64,000 nt of DNA from Candidatus Methylobacter oryzae (GCA_945861405.1 CAMAUL010000006.1:1-64000); one strand, 5' to 3'; positions 17,192 through 26,967 are shown, counted from the stretch's first letter. Made by a program: numbers and translations. The notes: generated by a model not told the origin, from the sequence alone.

Positions 17192-17958
17192 CTGTGCATT
17201 TTAAAGTCGTGATCCCGGCAAGATACGGATCGACACGATTGCCGGGCAAGCCGTTGCTGAATATTGCCGGAAAACCGATGATTGCTCATGTCTGCGAACG
17301 TGCCAAGGAAGCCGATGCTGACGAAATTATTGTCGCCACCGACGATGTCCGTATTTTTCAAGCCGTCAGCGATTTGGGCTTTACAGCGGTGATAACCCGC
17401 GCTGATCACCAAAGCGGCACCGAGAGAATTGCCGAGGTAGCACAGCTATGCGGCTGGGCGAGTGATGACATTATCGTTAACCTGCAAGGCGATGAACCGC
17501 TGATTCCTCCTGCCTATATCCGTGATGTCGCTGAGACATTAGCCGGTCAGCAGCAGGCAGGGATAGCGACTCTGGCTGCACGAATCACCGATCCCGACGA
17601 GATTTTCAGCTCCAGCGCCGTCAAAGTGGTATTGAACAAGGCCGGTTACGCGCTTTATTTTAGCCGTGCGCCGATTCCTTGGGATAGGGATACATTTGGC
17701 CGACCAGGTGTAGAGCCTTCTGAGAAAATGCCTTATCTAAGACACATCGGCATGTATGCTTACACGGTTGATTTTTTAAACCGCTACTGCCAATGGGAGG
17801 CTTCAGTGCTTGAATCGGTCGAATCGCTGGAGCAGCTGAGAATCCTGTGGCACGGCGAAGCTATCAGGGTGGCAATCGTTGATAAAACGCCCGCCGCCGG
17901 TGTTGATACTAAGGAAGACCTGATGCGCGTAGAACAAATATTGCACTTGGCTCATTAG
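17188..17958 (+). CDS. kdsB: 3-deoxy-manno-octulosonate cytidylyltransferase
   Basis: A 256-residue CMP-Kdo synthetase that activates Kdo with CTP for lipopolysaccharide inner-core synthesis. The nucleotide-binding start [16 protein letters not shown] is intact, followed by [21 protein letters not shown] and the C-terminal [15 protein letters not shown]. Length matches the family. It overlaps trm112 by 4 bp and forms an operon with it. Its presence indicates a Gram-negative with Kdo-containing LPS. Confidence 0.96.
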   Translation: MTVHFKVVIPARYGSTRLPGKPLLNIAGKPMIAHVCERAKEADADEIIVATDDVRIFQAVSDLGFTAVITRADHQSGTERIAEVAQLCGWASDDIIVNLQGDEPLIPPAYIRDVAETLAGQQQAGIATLAARITDPDEIFSSSAVKVVLNKAGYALYFSRAPIPWDRDTFGRPGVEPSEKMPYLRHIGMYAYTVDFLNRYCQWEASVLESVESLEQLRILWHGEAIRVAIVDKTPAAGVDTKEDLMRVEQILHLAH

Positions 17959-18050
17959 CCTGTTTCCATTTGACATAGCGTAATAATAACAGTACCTTGG
18001 ACGACATTTTTTAACTTTCACTTAAACACCGGTTTTTTTAAGAGCTGTCA

Positions 18051-19235
18051 ATGGAACAATTTCAAAGAATAAGTCGCTTACCCCCTTACGTTTTTAACAT
18101 TGTTAATGACCTAAAAGCCAAGGCGCGTGCGGCAGGAGAAGACATTATCGATTTTGGCATGGGTAATCCCGATCAAGCCACGCCTGAGCATATCGTCAAT
18201 AAATTGGTTGAATCGGTCAAACGCCCCGATACGCATCGCTATTCAGTGTCTAAAGGCATACCCCGGTTAAGAAGGGCCATTTGCAACTGGTATAAAGATC
18301 GCTTTGATGTCGATTTGAACCCGGAAACCGAGGCCATTGTTACCATAGGCTCTAAAGAAGGTTTGGCGCATTTGGCGTTAGCAACTTTAGGGCCGGGCGA
18401 TGTCGTTTTAGTGCCTAATCCCGCTTATCCGATCCATCCTTATGGCGTGGTGATTGCCGGCGCCGATCTTAGGCATGTGCCGATGGTGCCGGGTGGCGAT
18501 TTCTTTGAAGAGCTGCAAAAAGCCATTACCGATTCATGGCCCAAGCCGAAAATGCTGATCCTTAATTTTCCCGGCAACCCAACCAGCCAGTGCGTGGAGC
18601 TGGATTTTTTCGAGAAAATCATCGCTGTCGCCAAAGAGCATAAAATCTGGGTGGTACAGGATATTGCTTACGCGGACATCGTGTTCGACGGCTATAAAGC
18701 GCCGTCTATTCTTCAAGTCGAAGGCGCAAAAGACATCGCGGTCGAGTTTTTCTCGCTGTCGAAAAGTTACAACATGCCGGGCTGGCGTGTCGGCTTTATG
18801 TGCGGCAACAAAGAACTGGTTGCAGCGTTGGCGCGGATTAAATCTTATCTGGATTACGGCACCTTTACGCCGATACAAATTGCCGCGATTGCAGCGCTTG
18901 AAGGCCCGCAGGAATGCGTGGCTGAAATTGCCGAAATGTACCGGAAAAGGCGCGACGTGCTGTGCGACGGCTTGACGGCGGCAGGCTGGCCGGTTGAAAA
19001 ACCCAAAGCCACGATGTTTGTCTGGGCGCGTATACCAGAAGCGTATCAACATATGGGTTCGCTTGAGTTTTCTAAAAAACTGTTGTTGGAGGCCAAAGTG
19101 GCGGTTTCTCCGGGCATCGGTTTCGGCCAGCATGGCGACGATCATGTCCGGTTCGGCCTGATCGAGAATGAACACCGAACCCGCCAAGCAGTTCGCGGCA
19201 TACGCAATATGATGAAGAAAGACAAGGCTGTATAA
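18051..19235 (+). CDS. alaC: Alanine-type PLP aminotransferase (AlaC-like)
   Basis: A 394-residue class I/II aminotransferase. The PLP-binding lysine lies in [17 protein letters not shown] near residue 245. Other family features are [15 protein letters not shown] near the start, [14 protein letters not shown] and [15 protein letters not shown]. The NMPGWRVGF pattern and overall match favour AlaC, which interconverts pyruvate and alanine, over aspartate aminotransferase. It is 23 bases upstream of homoserine dehydrogenase on the same strand, so the three amino-acid genes may form one unit. Confidence 0.88.
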   Translation: MEQFQRISRLPPYVFNIVNDLKAKARAAGEDIIDFGMGNPDQATPEHIVNKLVESVKRPDTHRYSVSKGIPRLRRAICNWYKDRFDVDLNPETEAIVTIGSKEGLAHLALATLGPGDVVLVPNPAYPIHPYGVVIAGADLRHVPMVPGGDFFEELQKAITDSWPKPKMLILNFPGNPTSQCVELDFFEKIIAVAKEHKIWVVQDIAYADIVFDGYKAPSILQVEGAKDIAVEFFSLSKSYNMPGWRVGFMCGNKELVAALARIKSYLDYGTFTPIQIAAIAALEGPQECVAEIAEMYRKRRDVLCDGLTAAGWPVEKPKATMFVWARIPEAYQHMGSLEFSKKLLLEAKVAVSPGIGFGQHGDDHVRFGLIENEHRTRQAVRGIRNMMKKDKAV

Positions 19236-19258
19236 TAATTTTTTAACTGGAGTTTGAT

Positions 19259-20569
19259 TTGAAACCGGTAAAAGTAGGTGTATTAGGATTGGGTACTGTC
19301 GGTGGCGGCACCGTCAATGTGTTGAAGCGCAATGCGGCGGAAATCGCCCGCAGGGCAGGGCGTGAAATCATCATCACCCGCGCGTCAGCCAAGGATTTAA
19401 ACAAACAGCGTATTTGCGATACGCAAGGCATCGCCTTAACTACCGATCCTTTTGAAATCATCAATGACCCTGAAATTGAAATCATTCTGGAATTGATCGG
19501 CGGGGCAGGGCAGGTCAAAGACATGGTGTTAAAAGCCATCGAAAACGGCAAGCATGTCGTGACCGCCAACAAGTCGCTGATTGCGTTGCACGGCAACGAG
19601 ATTTTCGCCAAGGCCAGCGAAAAAGGCGTGATCGTCGCGTTCGAAGCCGCCGTCGCCGGTGGCATTCCGATCATCAAAGCCATCCGCGAAGGCTTAAGCG
19701 GCAACCAAATCGAGTGGTTGGCGGGCATCATCAACGGCACCGGCAATTTCATCCTGACCGAAATGCGCGATAAAGGCCGCGATTTTGCCGATGTATTGGC
19801 CGAGGCGCAAGCTCTGGGTTACGCAGAAGCCGATCCTACTTTCGATGTGGAAGGCATAGACGCAGGCCATAAACTGACCATCTTGGCATCTATCGCATTC
19901 GGCATTCCGTTACAGTTTGACAAGGTTTATACCGAGGGCATTACCAAAATCACCCGTACCGATGTCGAGTACGCGGAACAATTGGGTTACCGCATCAAGC
20001 ATTTGGGCATCGCCCGCAAGACGCCGACGGGTATCGAATTAAGAGTGCATCCGACGCTGATCCCCGAGCGTCGTCTTATCGCCAACGTGGACGGAGTGAT
20101 GAATGCCGTCTTAGTTAAAGGCGATGCGGTCGGCGCTACGCTTTATTACGGAGCCGGGGCCGGAGCAGAACCCACTGCGTCCTCGGTCGTCGCGGATGTG
20201 ATCGATGTGGTCAGAGCCTTAACCTCCGACCCTGAAAACCGCGTGCCTCATTTGGCTTTCCAGGCTAATGCCTTGGCCGACATACCGGTGTTGTCTGCGG
20301 AACAGTTTAAAACTGCTTATTATTTACGGCTTCATGCCGAAGATAAACCGGGCGTTTTGGCCGAAGTGACCCGCATTCTGGCCGACCATCAAATCAGCAT
20401 TGAAGCTATCAGCCAGAAAGTGCCGTTGACCAATGAAACGTCTGTGCCGATTATCATATTGACTCAGGTCACGCTGGAAAAAGAAATGAACGCGGCTATC
20501 GCTGAAATCGAAGCGTTAAAAACCGTTACCGGCAAAGTCAACCGCATCCGTCTGGAAACTTTAGGATAA
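19259..20569 (+). CDS. hom: Homoserine dehydrogenase
   Basis: A 436-residue monofunctional homoserine dehydrogenase, which reduces aspartate semialdehyde to homoserine. The N-terminal NAD(P) motif is VLGLGTVGGGTVN; the catalytic core includes VTANKSLIALHGNEIF, AAVAGGIPIIKAIREGL and INGTGNFILTEM. A C-terminal ACT domain (residues about 350-430: LHAEDKPGVLAEVTRILADH) probably binds a feedback amino acid. The start is TTG at 19259, supported by CTGGAGT eight bases upstream and by alignment of the N-terminus. Four bases separate it from thrC. Confidence 0.95.
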   Translation: MKPVKVGVLGLGTVGGGTVNVLKRNAAEIARRAGREIIITRASAKDLNKQRICDTQGIALTTDPFEIINDPEIEIILELIGGAGQVKDMVLKAIENGKHVVTANKSLIALHGNEIFAKASEKGVIVAFEAAVAGGIPIIKAIREGLSGNQIEWLAGIINGTGNFILTEMRDKGRDFADVLAEAQALGYAEADPTFDVEGIDAGHKLTILASIAFGIPLQFDKVYTEGITKITRTDVEYAEQLGYRIKHLGIARKTPTGIELRVHPTLIPERRLIANVDGVMNAVLVKGDAVGATLYYGAGAGAEPTASSVVADVIDVVRALTSDPENRVPHLAFQANALADIPVLSAEQFKTAYYLRLHAEDKPGVLAEVTRILADHQISIEAISQKVPLTNETSVPIIILTQVTLEKEMNAAIAEIEALKTVTGKVNRIRLETLG

Positions 20570-20573
20570 AAAC

Positions 20574-21653
20574 ATGTCTACGCATAAACACTACACCGGC
20601 TTGATTGAACGCTACAGAGACCGTCTGCCGGTCAGCGCAAGCACCCGCATCATCAGCTTGAACGAAGGCAATACGCCGATGATTCAGCTGCAAAATATCC
20701 CCCGTTTGATCGGTAAGGATGTTGATATTTACGTCAAGTTTGAAGGCTTGAACCCTACCGGTTCATTCAAGGATCGCGGCATGACCATGGCGGTCACCAA
20801 AGCGGTGGAAGACGGCAGCCAAGCCATTATCTGCGCTTCAACCGGCAACACTTCTGCTGCTGCCGCAGCCTACGCGGCGCGTGCCGGAATTAAAGCTTTC
20901 GTGTTGATACCTGACGGCAAGATTGCCCAAGGCAAGCTGGCGCAAACCCTGATGTACGGCGCTGAAATCATCCAGATTAACGGCAACTTCGATAGAGGCA
21001 TGGCGCTGGTAAAAGAAGTCGCCGAACAGGCACCGGTCACCATCGTTAACTCGATCAACCCATTCAGAATCGACGGACAAAAAACTGCAGCGTTTGAAAT
21101 TGTTGACGACCTTGGTAGCGCACCTGATTACCATTGCCTACCGGTCGGCAATGCCGGAAATATCACCGCTTACTGGAAAGGCTATACCGAATATGCCACC
21201 AGCCGTGTGTGCAGTACTCGCCCGGTCATGTGCGGTTACCAAGCAGCCGGAGCCGCGCCGTTCGTCGCCGGACACATGATCGATGAGCCGGAAACCATCG
21301 CCACAGCGATACGCATCGGCCATCCGCAATCCTGGGATTTTGCTTGGGCTGCGCAAAAAGAGTCCGGCGGCTGGTTCGACAAGTTCGCCGACGAGCAGAT
21401 TTTAGCCGCGCAAAAAATGCTGTCCCAGTATGAGGGCATTTTTTGCGAACCGGCCTCGGCAACTTCGTTAGCCGGAGCCTTACAAGACATTGGCTCAGGA
21501 AAAATACCCGAAGGCAGTAAGATTGTCTGCACCTTAACCGGCAACGGCTTAAAAGATCCCGATACGGCTATAGCGCAATGTTCCGCTGCACATCCGGTGA
21601 CCATTGAAGCCAGCCTGGATGCGGTTAAGCGGGCTATTTTGGATTGTTTGTAA
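20574..21653 (+). CDS. thrC: Threonine synthase
   Basis: A 359-residue PLP enzyme that converts O-phosphohomoserine to threonine. The PLP lysine is in GLNPTGSFKDRGMTMAV near residue 60; CASTGNTSAAAAAYAARAG and LPVGNAGNITAYWKG are the phosphate-binding loops. It is the short (about 350-residue) type without the long N-terminal extension. It lies immediately downstream of hom, forming a hom-thrC unit; thrB is not in the window. Confidence 0.96.
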   Translation: MSTHKHYTGLIERYRDRLPVSASTRIISLNEGNTPMIQLQNIPRLIGKDVDIYVKFEGLNPTGSFKDRGMTMAVTKAVEDGSQAIICASTGNTSAAAAAYAARAGIKAFVLIPDGKIAQGKLAQTLMYGAEIIQINGNFDRGMALVKEVAEQAPVTIVNSINPFRIDGQKTAAFEIVDDLGSAPDYHCLPVGNAGNITAYWKGYTEYATSRVCSTRPVMCGYQAAGAAPFVAGHMIDEPETIATAIRIGHPQSWDFAWAAQKESGGWFDKFADEQILAAQKMLSQYEGIFCEPASATSLAGALQDIGSGKIPEGSKIVCTLTGNGLKDPDTAIAQCSAAHPVTIEASLDAVKRAILDCL

Positions 21654-21720
21654 TTTAAAATAGAACACGGATGACGCAGATTTAAACGGATTTGCACAGA
21701 TAAAACCGATTGAGTTGTTC

Positions 21721-22028
21721 GGGTGCGATTCAAACTGATGTGGTTATGCTGGTTCCCAAGCTCCAGATCTCATCTTTATACACAAGTGCCTTCGGGACAC
21801 CGTCATTCTGGCAGGGATGCCGGAATCCAGTCACATGGATGTGAAGCTATCGACTGGCACTTCGCTTCGATCAAACTCTTGCTTTTAGCTGTCAAGTTAC
21901 CGTCCATGGCGCTGGATACTGGCATCCATGCCGGTATGACGACTCTTGGACAGGGTTGTGTATAACGACGAGAGCTCCAGCTTGGGAGCTAGCGAAATCA
22001 GGATTTCACATCAGTTTGAATCGCACCC
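21721..22028. mobile_element. 308-bp MITE with 22-bp perfect terminal inverted repeats
   Basis: The left end (21721-21742) starts GGGTGCGATTCAAAC and the right end (22007-22028) is its exact reverse complement over 22 bases. The element is flanked on both sides by GAGTTGTTC (21712-21720 and 22029-22037), a 9-base target duplication, so this is a transposed non-autonomous element. It encodes no transposase. The interior holds older repeat pieces (a TTCCCAAGCTCC-type repeat and a CGTCATTCTGGCA palindrome at 21799-21944). It fills most of the 525-base gap after thrC. Confidence 0.88.
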
Positions 22029-22178
22029 GAGTTGTTCGTCCGCCTTGAATTACTTTGTCGGACATGACATATTCGACCTACGAAAATGCTACTCGTAAAT
22101 GGTGCGTGAATGCGCTCTTGTTTTGGTTATATGTGTAGCTTACACTTAGCAAATAGTTATTTTTTCAGGAGATGCGTC

Positions 22179-22461
22179 ATGACAGCTGTAACATTTGATA
22201 CGCTTAAGTTCGTTGAAAAACTAAAATCTGCGGGTGTACCCGAAGAACAAGCCAAAGCAATGTCGGAAGTTTTTCGTGATGCAAACCGGTGAGGCTGATT
22301 TAACAACCAAGCGTGATCTTAAAGATACTGAATTAAAGCTAGAGGCACGCATTGATAAGCTTGATACTCGCATAGGAGGGGAGTTGATGCTTGTGAAATG
22401 GATGTTGGGCGTTATTATTGCGGCTGAGGCTATGCCGTGGTTTGTTAAGCTATTTACATAG
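22179..22461 (+). pseudogene. DUF1640-like coiled-coil membrane-anchored protein, frameshifted
   Basis: The reading starts MTAVTFDTLKFVEKLKSAGV after an AGGAG site and then stops in frame at 22290-22292. The continuation (GEADLTTKRDLKDTELKLEA, then a C-terminal membrane helix LVKWMLGVIIAAEAMPWFV) is open in the +1 frame to 22461. One extra C in AAACCGGTGAG would account for the switch. The paralogue at 29283-29534 has the same plan without the break. Either a recent mutation or a base-call error. Confidence 0.75.
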
Positions 22462-22528
22462 TCCTGTAACACGGTAAGGCGCAATTTGTATAGCGTCAAT
22501 AGCGTAGCGAATATGATCAAATAATCTA

Positions 22529-22553
22529 AAGCCGACAAACGTCGGCTTTTTTA
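22529..22553 (+). terminator. Rho-independent terminator upstream of recJ
   Basis: The hairpin AGCCGAC-AAAC-GTCGGCT is followed by TTTTTTA. It ends transcription of the small coiled-coil gene just before recJ. Confidence 0.88.
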
Positions 22554-22564
22554 TTGGAAAAACA

Positions 22565-24310
22565 ATGTATTATCAAGGCGTTAAAAAAAACATCGTTACC
22601 CGTCCTGTCGCTAAAAAGCGCGTTAATTTGGGGGAAATGCATCCAGTATTGGAACGTATTTTTTTAGCCAGGGGCTTAACGTCTATAGCCGAACTCGACC
22701 GGACGCTGGTAAAACTCCCGTCGCCGTGGCTGTTATCGGGCATGGAAGAGATAGTCGGTCATTTGATCATTGCGATCAATCAGCAACAGCGTATTTGTAT
22801 CGTGGCCGATTTCGATGCCGACGGCGCAACCAGTTGTGCGGTGGCAATCAAAGGCCTGCAATTACTGGGGGCAGGGGAGGTATCGTTCGTCGTGCCTAAC
22901 CGGTTTGAATACGGTTACGGACTGACGCCTGAAATCGTCGATCTGGTTCAACAGCAAAACCCGGATGTGATCATTACTGTCGATAATGGCATATCGAGTA
23001 TCGACGGAGTTAAAGTAGCCAAAGATTTGGGCATCAAAGTCCTGATTACCGATCATCATTTGCCAGGCCATCAGTTGCCTGTTGCAGACGCCATCGTCAA
23101 CCCCAATCTGGTCGATGACAAATTCCCCAGCGGCGCATTGGCCGGTGTCGGTGTGATGTTCTATGTGTTAATGGCGTTAAGGAGCCGATTGCGGGAGCAA
23201 AACTGGTTTGAGCTGCATCAGGTTCAAGAACCTAATCTGGCCCAGTTGCTTGATTATGTCGCCTTGGGTACGGTCGCCGACGTGGTGGCGTTGGATCAAA
23301 TCAACCGGGTTCTGGTGCATCAAGGATTGTTGAGGATACGCACTGGGCGGGCGCATCCCGGAATCAATGCGCTGATCGAGGTATCGGGCAGAAAACCGGA
23401 AGCCATTTTTGCGACCGACTTGGGCTTTGCATTGGGGCCACGACTTAATGCTGCCGGACGTATGGATGATATGTCGTTAGGGATTCAATGTCTGCTGACC
23501 GAAGACCCGACGCTGGCAAAACAAATGGCGCTGCAACTCGACGAGCTGAACAATGACCGGCGGGAAATTGAAGGCCAAATGAAAAACGAGGCCATGGCCT
23601 TGTTAAGCGAGATGAAAAAACTTGATGAGCACCATTTGCCTGCGGGCGTTTGCCTGTACGACGCAAACTGGCATCAAGGTGTTATCGGCATTTTGGCATC
23701 GCGGATTAAAGATCAGCTGCATCGCCCGGTTGTTGCTTTTGCGCCTGCCGGAAAAGATGAGATAAAAGGCTCGGCGCGGTCAATTCCCGGCGTTCATATC
23801 CGCGATGTGCTGAGCGACATTGCCGTAGCGCATCCTAAATTGCTGAGCAAATTCGGCGGGCACGCAATGGCCGCAGGCATGAGTTTAAAAATGCATGATT
23901 ATCCGCCGTTTGCGTTGGCTTTTGATGAAATGGTCAGAAAGCGGTTGGCAACTATCGACCTGGAGCAGAAAATCTATTCCGATGGCGAATTGACTGAAAA
24001 AGAGATGACCATTGAGTTTGCCGATTTATTGCAAAACGCGGGTACTTGGGGGCAGGAATTCCCCGAGCCTGTTTTTGATGGTGTTTTCGATGTGATTCAG
24101 TCGAGGATAGTCGGGCAGCGCCATCTTAAGTTGGTGCTGAGAAGGCCGCACGGCGATTTGTTAATTGATGCGATAGCTTTTTATGTGGATCAGCCTGAAA
24201 ACTGGCTGGGGTTGCGGCACATCAAGGTAGCTTACAAGCTGGACATCAATGAGTTCAGGGGCAATCGCAGTGTGCAGTTTATCGTGCAGTATCTGGAAAA
24301 AATCACATAA
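22565..24310 (+). CDS. recJ: Single-stranded-DNA-specific 5'-3' exonuclease RecJ
   Basis: A 581-residue DHH-family nuclease acting in recombination and mismatch repair. Metal-binding motifs are present: VADFDADGATSCAVA near residue 80, VDNGISS and ITDHHLPGHQLP (the DHH motif) near residue 160. The DHHA1 domain follows (HQGVIGILASRIKDQL, GSARSIPG, KFGGHAMAAGMSL near residue 435), and a C-terminal OB-like domain ends the protein. Length fits the family. It lies between a terminator on each side, so it is probably transcribed alone. Confidence 0.95.
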   Translation: MYYQGVKKNIVTRPVAKKRVNLGEMHPVLERIFLARGLTSIAELDRTLVKLPSPWLLSGMEEIVGHLIIAINQQQRICIVADFDADGATSCAVAIKGLQLLGAGEVSFVVPNRFEYGYGLTPEIVDLVQQQNPDVIITVDNGISSIDGVKVAKDLGIKVLITDHHLPGHQLPVADAIVNPNLVDDKFPSGALAGVGVMFYVLMALRSRLREQNWFELHQVQEPNLAQLLDYVALGTVADVVALDQINRVLVHQGLLRIRTGRAHPGINALIEVSGRKPEAIFATDLGFALGPRLNAAGRMDDMSLGIQCLLTEDPTLAKQMALQLDELNNDRREIEGQMKNEAMALLSEMKKLDEHHLPAGVCLYDANWHQGVIGILASRIKDQLHRPVVAFAPAGKDEIKGSARSIPGVHIRDVLSDIAVAHPKLLSKFGGHAMAAGMSLKMHDYPPFALAFDEMVRKRLATIDLEQKIYSDGELTEKEMTIEFADLLQNAGTWGQEFPEPVFDGVFDVIQSRIVGQRHLKLVLRRPHGDLLIDAIAFYVDQPENWLGLRHIKVAYKLDINEFRGNRSVQFIVQYLEKIT

Positions 24311-24339
24311 AAAAAGGGCGGATAAACCGCCCTTTTTTT
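24310..24339. terminator. Bidirectional terminator between recJ and ppiC-type gene
   Basis: The hairpin AAGGGCGG-ATAAA-CCGCCCTT has an A-tract on the left and a T-tract on the right, so it can end transcripts from both converging genes. Confidence 0.9.
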
Positions 24340-24404
24340 GTAATGCGTAATGCTATTTTTTGGGCTCGGCTGCTGGCGCGGCAGGTGCCGGTTCAGCAGT
24401 TTTT

Positions 24405-25400
24405 TCAGTTGTTTTTTCCAACTGTTTTTTCAGCCGGTTTTGCTGGCTCAGCCGCAGGAGCGGCAGGTTTTTCTTCGGCTGCTTTTGGTGTGGCCGCTGC
24501 GGGTTCCGCAGCAGGGGCCGCTTCTGTTTCAGCTTTAGGTTGTTCGTCAGTCAATGGCACCAAGATTTCCACTTTGGCTTGTTTACGCAAAGCTTCTATC
24601 ATGCCCTGAACTTTTTTGCGTTGCAGGAAAGGCGTCAGTTGTTCTTTAACCGCTTCCAATGACGGAGGCGTCAGCGGACGGGAATCTTCCTTTAAAATCA
24701 CATGAAAGCCAAACTGGGTCTTGACGGGTTCTTTGGTGTACTTGCCTTTTTCCAGTGCAGCGACGGCTTCTGAGAAAGGTGCAACCATTTGTCCTGCAGA
24801 AAACCAGCCTAAATCGCCGCCGTTTTGGGATTCTTTAGCATCCAATGAATTCTTGTTAGCTAATTTGGCAAAATCAGCACCCTTGTCCAATTCAGCAATC
24901 AGTTTTTTAGCTTCTGCTTCGGTTTTAACCAGGATGTGGCTTGCTTTGTACTCGATACCCTTTTCAGCGGCAATTTTGCTGTCGTACTCGGCTTTGATTT
25001 CTGCTTCAGTGACCGGATTGGCTTTGATGAAGTTTTGCAAGTCAGCTTGCGTCAACAATGCCTTTTTAGCGGCCTCAAGCTGCGCCAGAACTTCAGGCGA
25101 TTTGTCCAGTTGCTTTTGTGCAGCATCCTGAACCAGCAATTCACGCTGAATCAGTTCTTCGATCAACTTTTCTTTAGGGAACGTTTGTCCGTGGCTACGC
25201 TCGGCGATTTCTTTTTCCAATGCCTCTAGCGTTGATTTGGCAATGTACTGACCGTTGACCACAGCTACGGCATCGGCTTTGTTAATTGCAGGCGCTACTG
25301 CTGCAGCAGGGGTACTGCCGGTATCAGCGGCTTTTTCTTGGTTACACCCGGCAAGCAATGCTGTGCCGACAACAAGCAAGGGGATAAATTTATTTTTCAT
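24405..25400 (-). CDS. PpiC-type peptidyl-prolyl isomerase lipoprotein
   Basis: A 331-residue parvulin-type foldase. The signal ends ALLAGC, a lipobox, so it should be membrane-anchored and periplasmic. A SurA-like N-terminal domain (residues about 45-145) is followed by the parvulin core (about 145-245: YKASHILVKTEAEAKKLIAE, GGDLGWFSAGQMVAPFSEAV, TQFGFHVILKED). The C-terminal 60 residues are Ala/Pro/Glu/Lys-rich. The frame stops at KNN, but the next frame continues the same composition to about 24358 (TEKTAEPAPAAPAAEPKK), so the tail looks frameshifted. It is the last gene of yciB-yciI-bolA-ppiC, with its ATG directly after the bolA stop. Confidence 0.9.
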   Translation of the reverse strand: MKNKFIPLLVVGTALLAGCNQEKAADTGSTPAAAVAPAINKADAVAVVNGQYIAKSTLEALEKEIAERSHGQTFPKEKLIEELIQRELLVQDAAQKQLDKSPEVLAQLEAAKKALLTQADLQNFIKANPVTEAEIKAEYDSKIAAEKGIEYKASHILVKTEAEAKKLIAELDKGADFAKLANKNSLDAKESQNGGDLGWFSAGQMVAPFSEAVAALEKGKYTKEPVKTQFGFHVILKEDSRPLTPPSLEAVKEQLTPFLQRKKVQGMIEALRKQAKVEILVPLTDEQPKAETEAAPAAEPAAATPKAAEEKPAAPAAEPAKPAEKTVGKNN

Positions 25401-25679
25401 TTATAATCTTCCTTTGGTTTCTTCAGAGGGGGAAAGAGCATTAATGCCTAAGGCATGAATTTGTTGTTTCATCATGTCGCCCAGCGCATTGTAAATAAGT
25501 TGATGTCGCTGAACTAGGGATCTGCCTTCAAATACTTCAGCGACGATGGTAACATGATAATGACCTCCGCCGCTACGTGCGCCTGCATGTCCGGCATGAG
25601 CATTGCTATTGTCAATGATTTCCAAAATCTCGGGATTAAAGGAATCATTTAACAGCTTTCTGATCAGTTCTGATGTCAT
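25401..25679 (-). CDS. BolA family protein
   Basis: A 92-residue BolA-like protein. The conserved core is [20 protein letters not shown] followed by [19 protein letters not shown], the class-II KH-like fold; the His in the loop before it (NAHAGHAG) is a possible Fe-S ligand. BolA proteins partner with monothiol glutaredoxins in iron-sulphur handling or regulate transcription. It overlaps yciI by 4 bases and abuts the PpiC gene. Confidence 0.93.
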   Translation of the reverse strand: MTSELIRKLLNDSFNPEILEIIDNSNAHAGHAGARSGGGHYHVTIVAEVFEGRSLVQRHQLIYNALGDMMKQQIHALGINALSPSEETKGRL

Positions 25680-25978
25680 TGTGGAAAGACCTTTTTAAAT
25701 GGTTTAACGGTTACCTGGGAGTAAACCCCGGCATCGATATAGGGATCAACGTTCGCCCATTGCTGGGCATCGGTCAGGCTGTCAAACTCGGCAACCACTA
25801 GGCTACCGGTAAAACCGGCAGCTCCTGGGTTATCGCTATCTATTGAGGGATGAGGGCCTGCCAAAACCAGCCTGCCTGCATCCTGTAATTCTTGCAATCT
25901 TTTGAGATGCGCCGGGCGTACGGACAGTCTTTTCTCCAGGCTATCTGCTACATCTTCACTGATTATGGCGTATAACAC
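25676..25978 (-). CDS. yciI: YciI family protein
   Basis: A 100-residue YciI-like protein. Family residues include [22 protein letters not shown] (conserved His-Leu and GP) and ADDFDxL-type [23 protein letters not shown] with the conserved DPY. The fold is a dimeric ferredoxin-like barrel with a putative His-Asp active site, but no reaction is known. It starts with GTG after an AGGAA site and is coupled to bolA by ATGA. Confidence 0.9.
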   Translation of the reverse strand: MLYAIISEDVADSLEKRLSVRPAHLKRLQELQDAGRLVLAGPHPSIDSDNPGAAGFTGSLVVAEFDSLTDAQQWANVDPYIDAGVYSQVTVKPFKKVFPQ

Positions 25979-25981
25979 GAT

Positions 25982-26518
25982 TTATTCCTCGGTATCGGGG
26001 ATGTACTTATATAAGAAAACCATTTGCAGCAAAATGAAAACAACCATCAAAGCCGGTACGCCAAATGTTTTAAAAGTAACCCAATCATCGGTATTGTAGT
26101 TGTACATCACGTAAAGGTTGATAAAGCCTACGCTGATGAAAAAGCAGCCCCATAGGGTGTTCAATCGTTTCCAGATTAAATCGGGCAAGGTTAGACTGCT
26201 GGACATCATTTTTTCAATGAAAGGTTTTTTGCCGACAAACTGACTGCCTAGAAAGGCAATGCCAAACAGCCATTCTATGATAGATAGCTTCCATTTGATG
26301 AATTGCTCGTCCTGCAAATAGAGGGTTGCGCCGCCCATCACCAGAATCAGCCCTAAGGTAATCCATTGCATGGTTTCAACCTTGCGGTGCTTAAACCAGG
26401 CATAGGCTACTTGAATAACGGTTGCCGCAATGATAACGGCGGTAGCGACATAAATATCGTAAAGTTTAAACGCGATAAAAAATAAAAGGATCGGGAAGAA
26501 TTCGAAAAGCTGTTTCAT
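25982..26518 (-). CDS. yciB: YciB/IspZ inner-membrane septation protein
   Basis: A 178-residue protein with five membrane helices. It starts MKQLFEFFPILLFFIAFKLYDIYVATA, the family hallmark, with GKKPFIEKMM, LPDLIWKRLNTLWGCFF and a C-terminal VFLYKYI. In E. coli YciB interacts with cell elongation and division proteins and helps maintain envelope integrity. First gene of the yciB-yciI-bolA-ppiC block, only 3 bases before yciI. Confidence 0.95.
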   Translation of the reverse strand: MKQLFEFFPILLFFIAFKLYDIYVATAVIIAATVIQVAYAWFKHRKVETMQWITLGLILVMGGATLYLQDEQFIKWKLSIIEWLFGIAFLGSQFVGKKPFIEKMMSSSLTLPDLIWKRLNTLWGCFFISVGFINLYVMYNYNTDDWVTFKTFGVPALMVVFILLQMVFLYKYIPDTEE

Positions 26519-26539
26519 TAGTCGATGAAAGTAGGGTGG

Positions 26540-26845
26540 TCAGGCGTAAGCATCTATTCCTGTTATAGATTGAGCAAGTTGAGCTTGATGCGGTGCATTA
26601 AACTCCTGCCTGTAAGCGGAAAGCGCTCTTTGAGTTTTTGTGTCGGTTGGTTTGATAATATTGCTTTGGCCGGTTGCATCAGCTTTAGCCAGCGCTTTTT
26701 TTATCTGCTCAGGCGATGAGGGGGTACTTTTGCTTTGCGCATCCTTTTCAACAGGTTGGCCTTTATTCTGCGCGTTAGCATTCTGGCCAGTTTTCTGGCT
26801 GGAACCTGCGGGCGAAAGAGCCAATGATGATGGATGAATTTTCAT
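26540..26845 (-). CDS. Hypothetical 101-residue low-complexity protein
   Basis: A soluble, Gln/Ser/Lys/Ala-rich protein starting MKIHPSSLALSPAGSSQKTG, probably disordered over its first 65 residues, with a helical C-terminus (RALSAYRQEFNAPHQAQLAQ) ending in SITGIDAYA. The family is not recognised. It lies 21 bases upstream of yciB on the same strand and may share its transcript. No membrane segment or signal peptide is seen. Confidence 0.55.
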   Translation of the reverse strand: MKIHPSSLALSPAGSSQKTGQNANAQNKGQPVEKDAQSKSTPSSPEQIKKALAKADATGQSNIIKPTDTKTQRALSAYRQEFNAPHQAQLAQSITGIDAYA

Positions 26846-26967
26846 AATATATAAAGCAAGTTGTTATGCAAACCTAACTATAGATCATTGTAAAATCTTT
26901 GGTAAGGAATGTACATGCTTGAATAACTGTTTCTGTTAAAATAACAATTTAATTTTGGAGCACAGTA

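Noticed and set aside
21660-22037. Possible CRISPR or direct-repeat array
   Set aside because: The repeats are inverted ends and nested palindromes, not regularly spaced direct repeats with unique spacers.
24343-24662. Phe/Ala-rich frames opposite the PpiC gene
   Set aside because: They are antisense to the Ala/Pro/Lys-rich tail and are explained by its composition.
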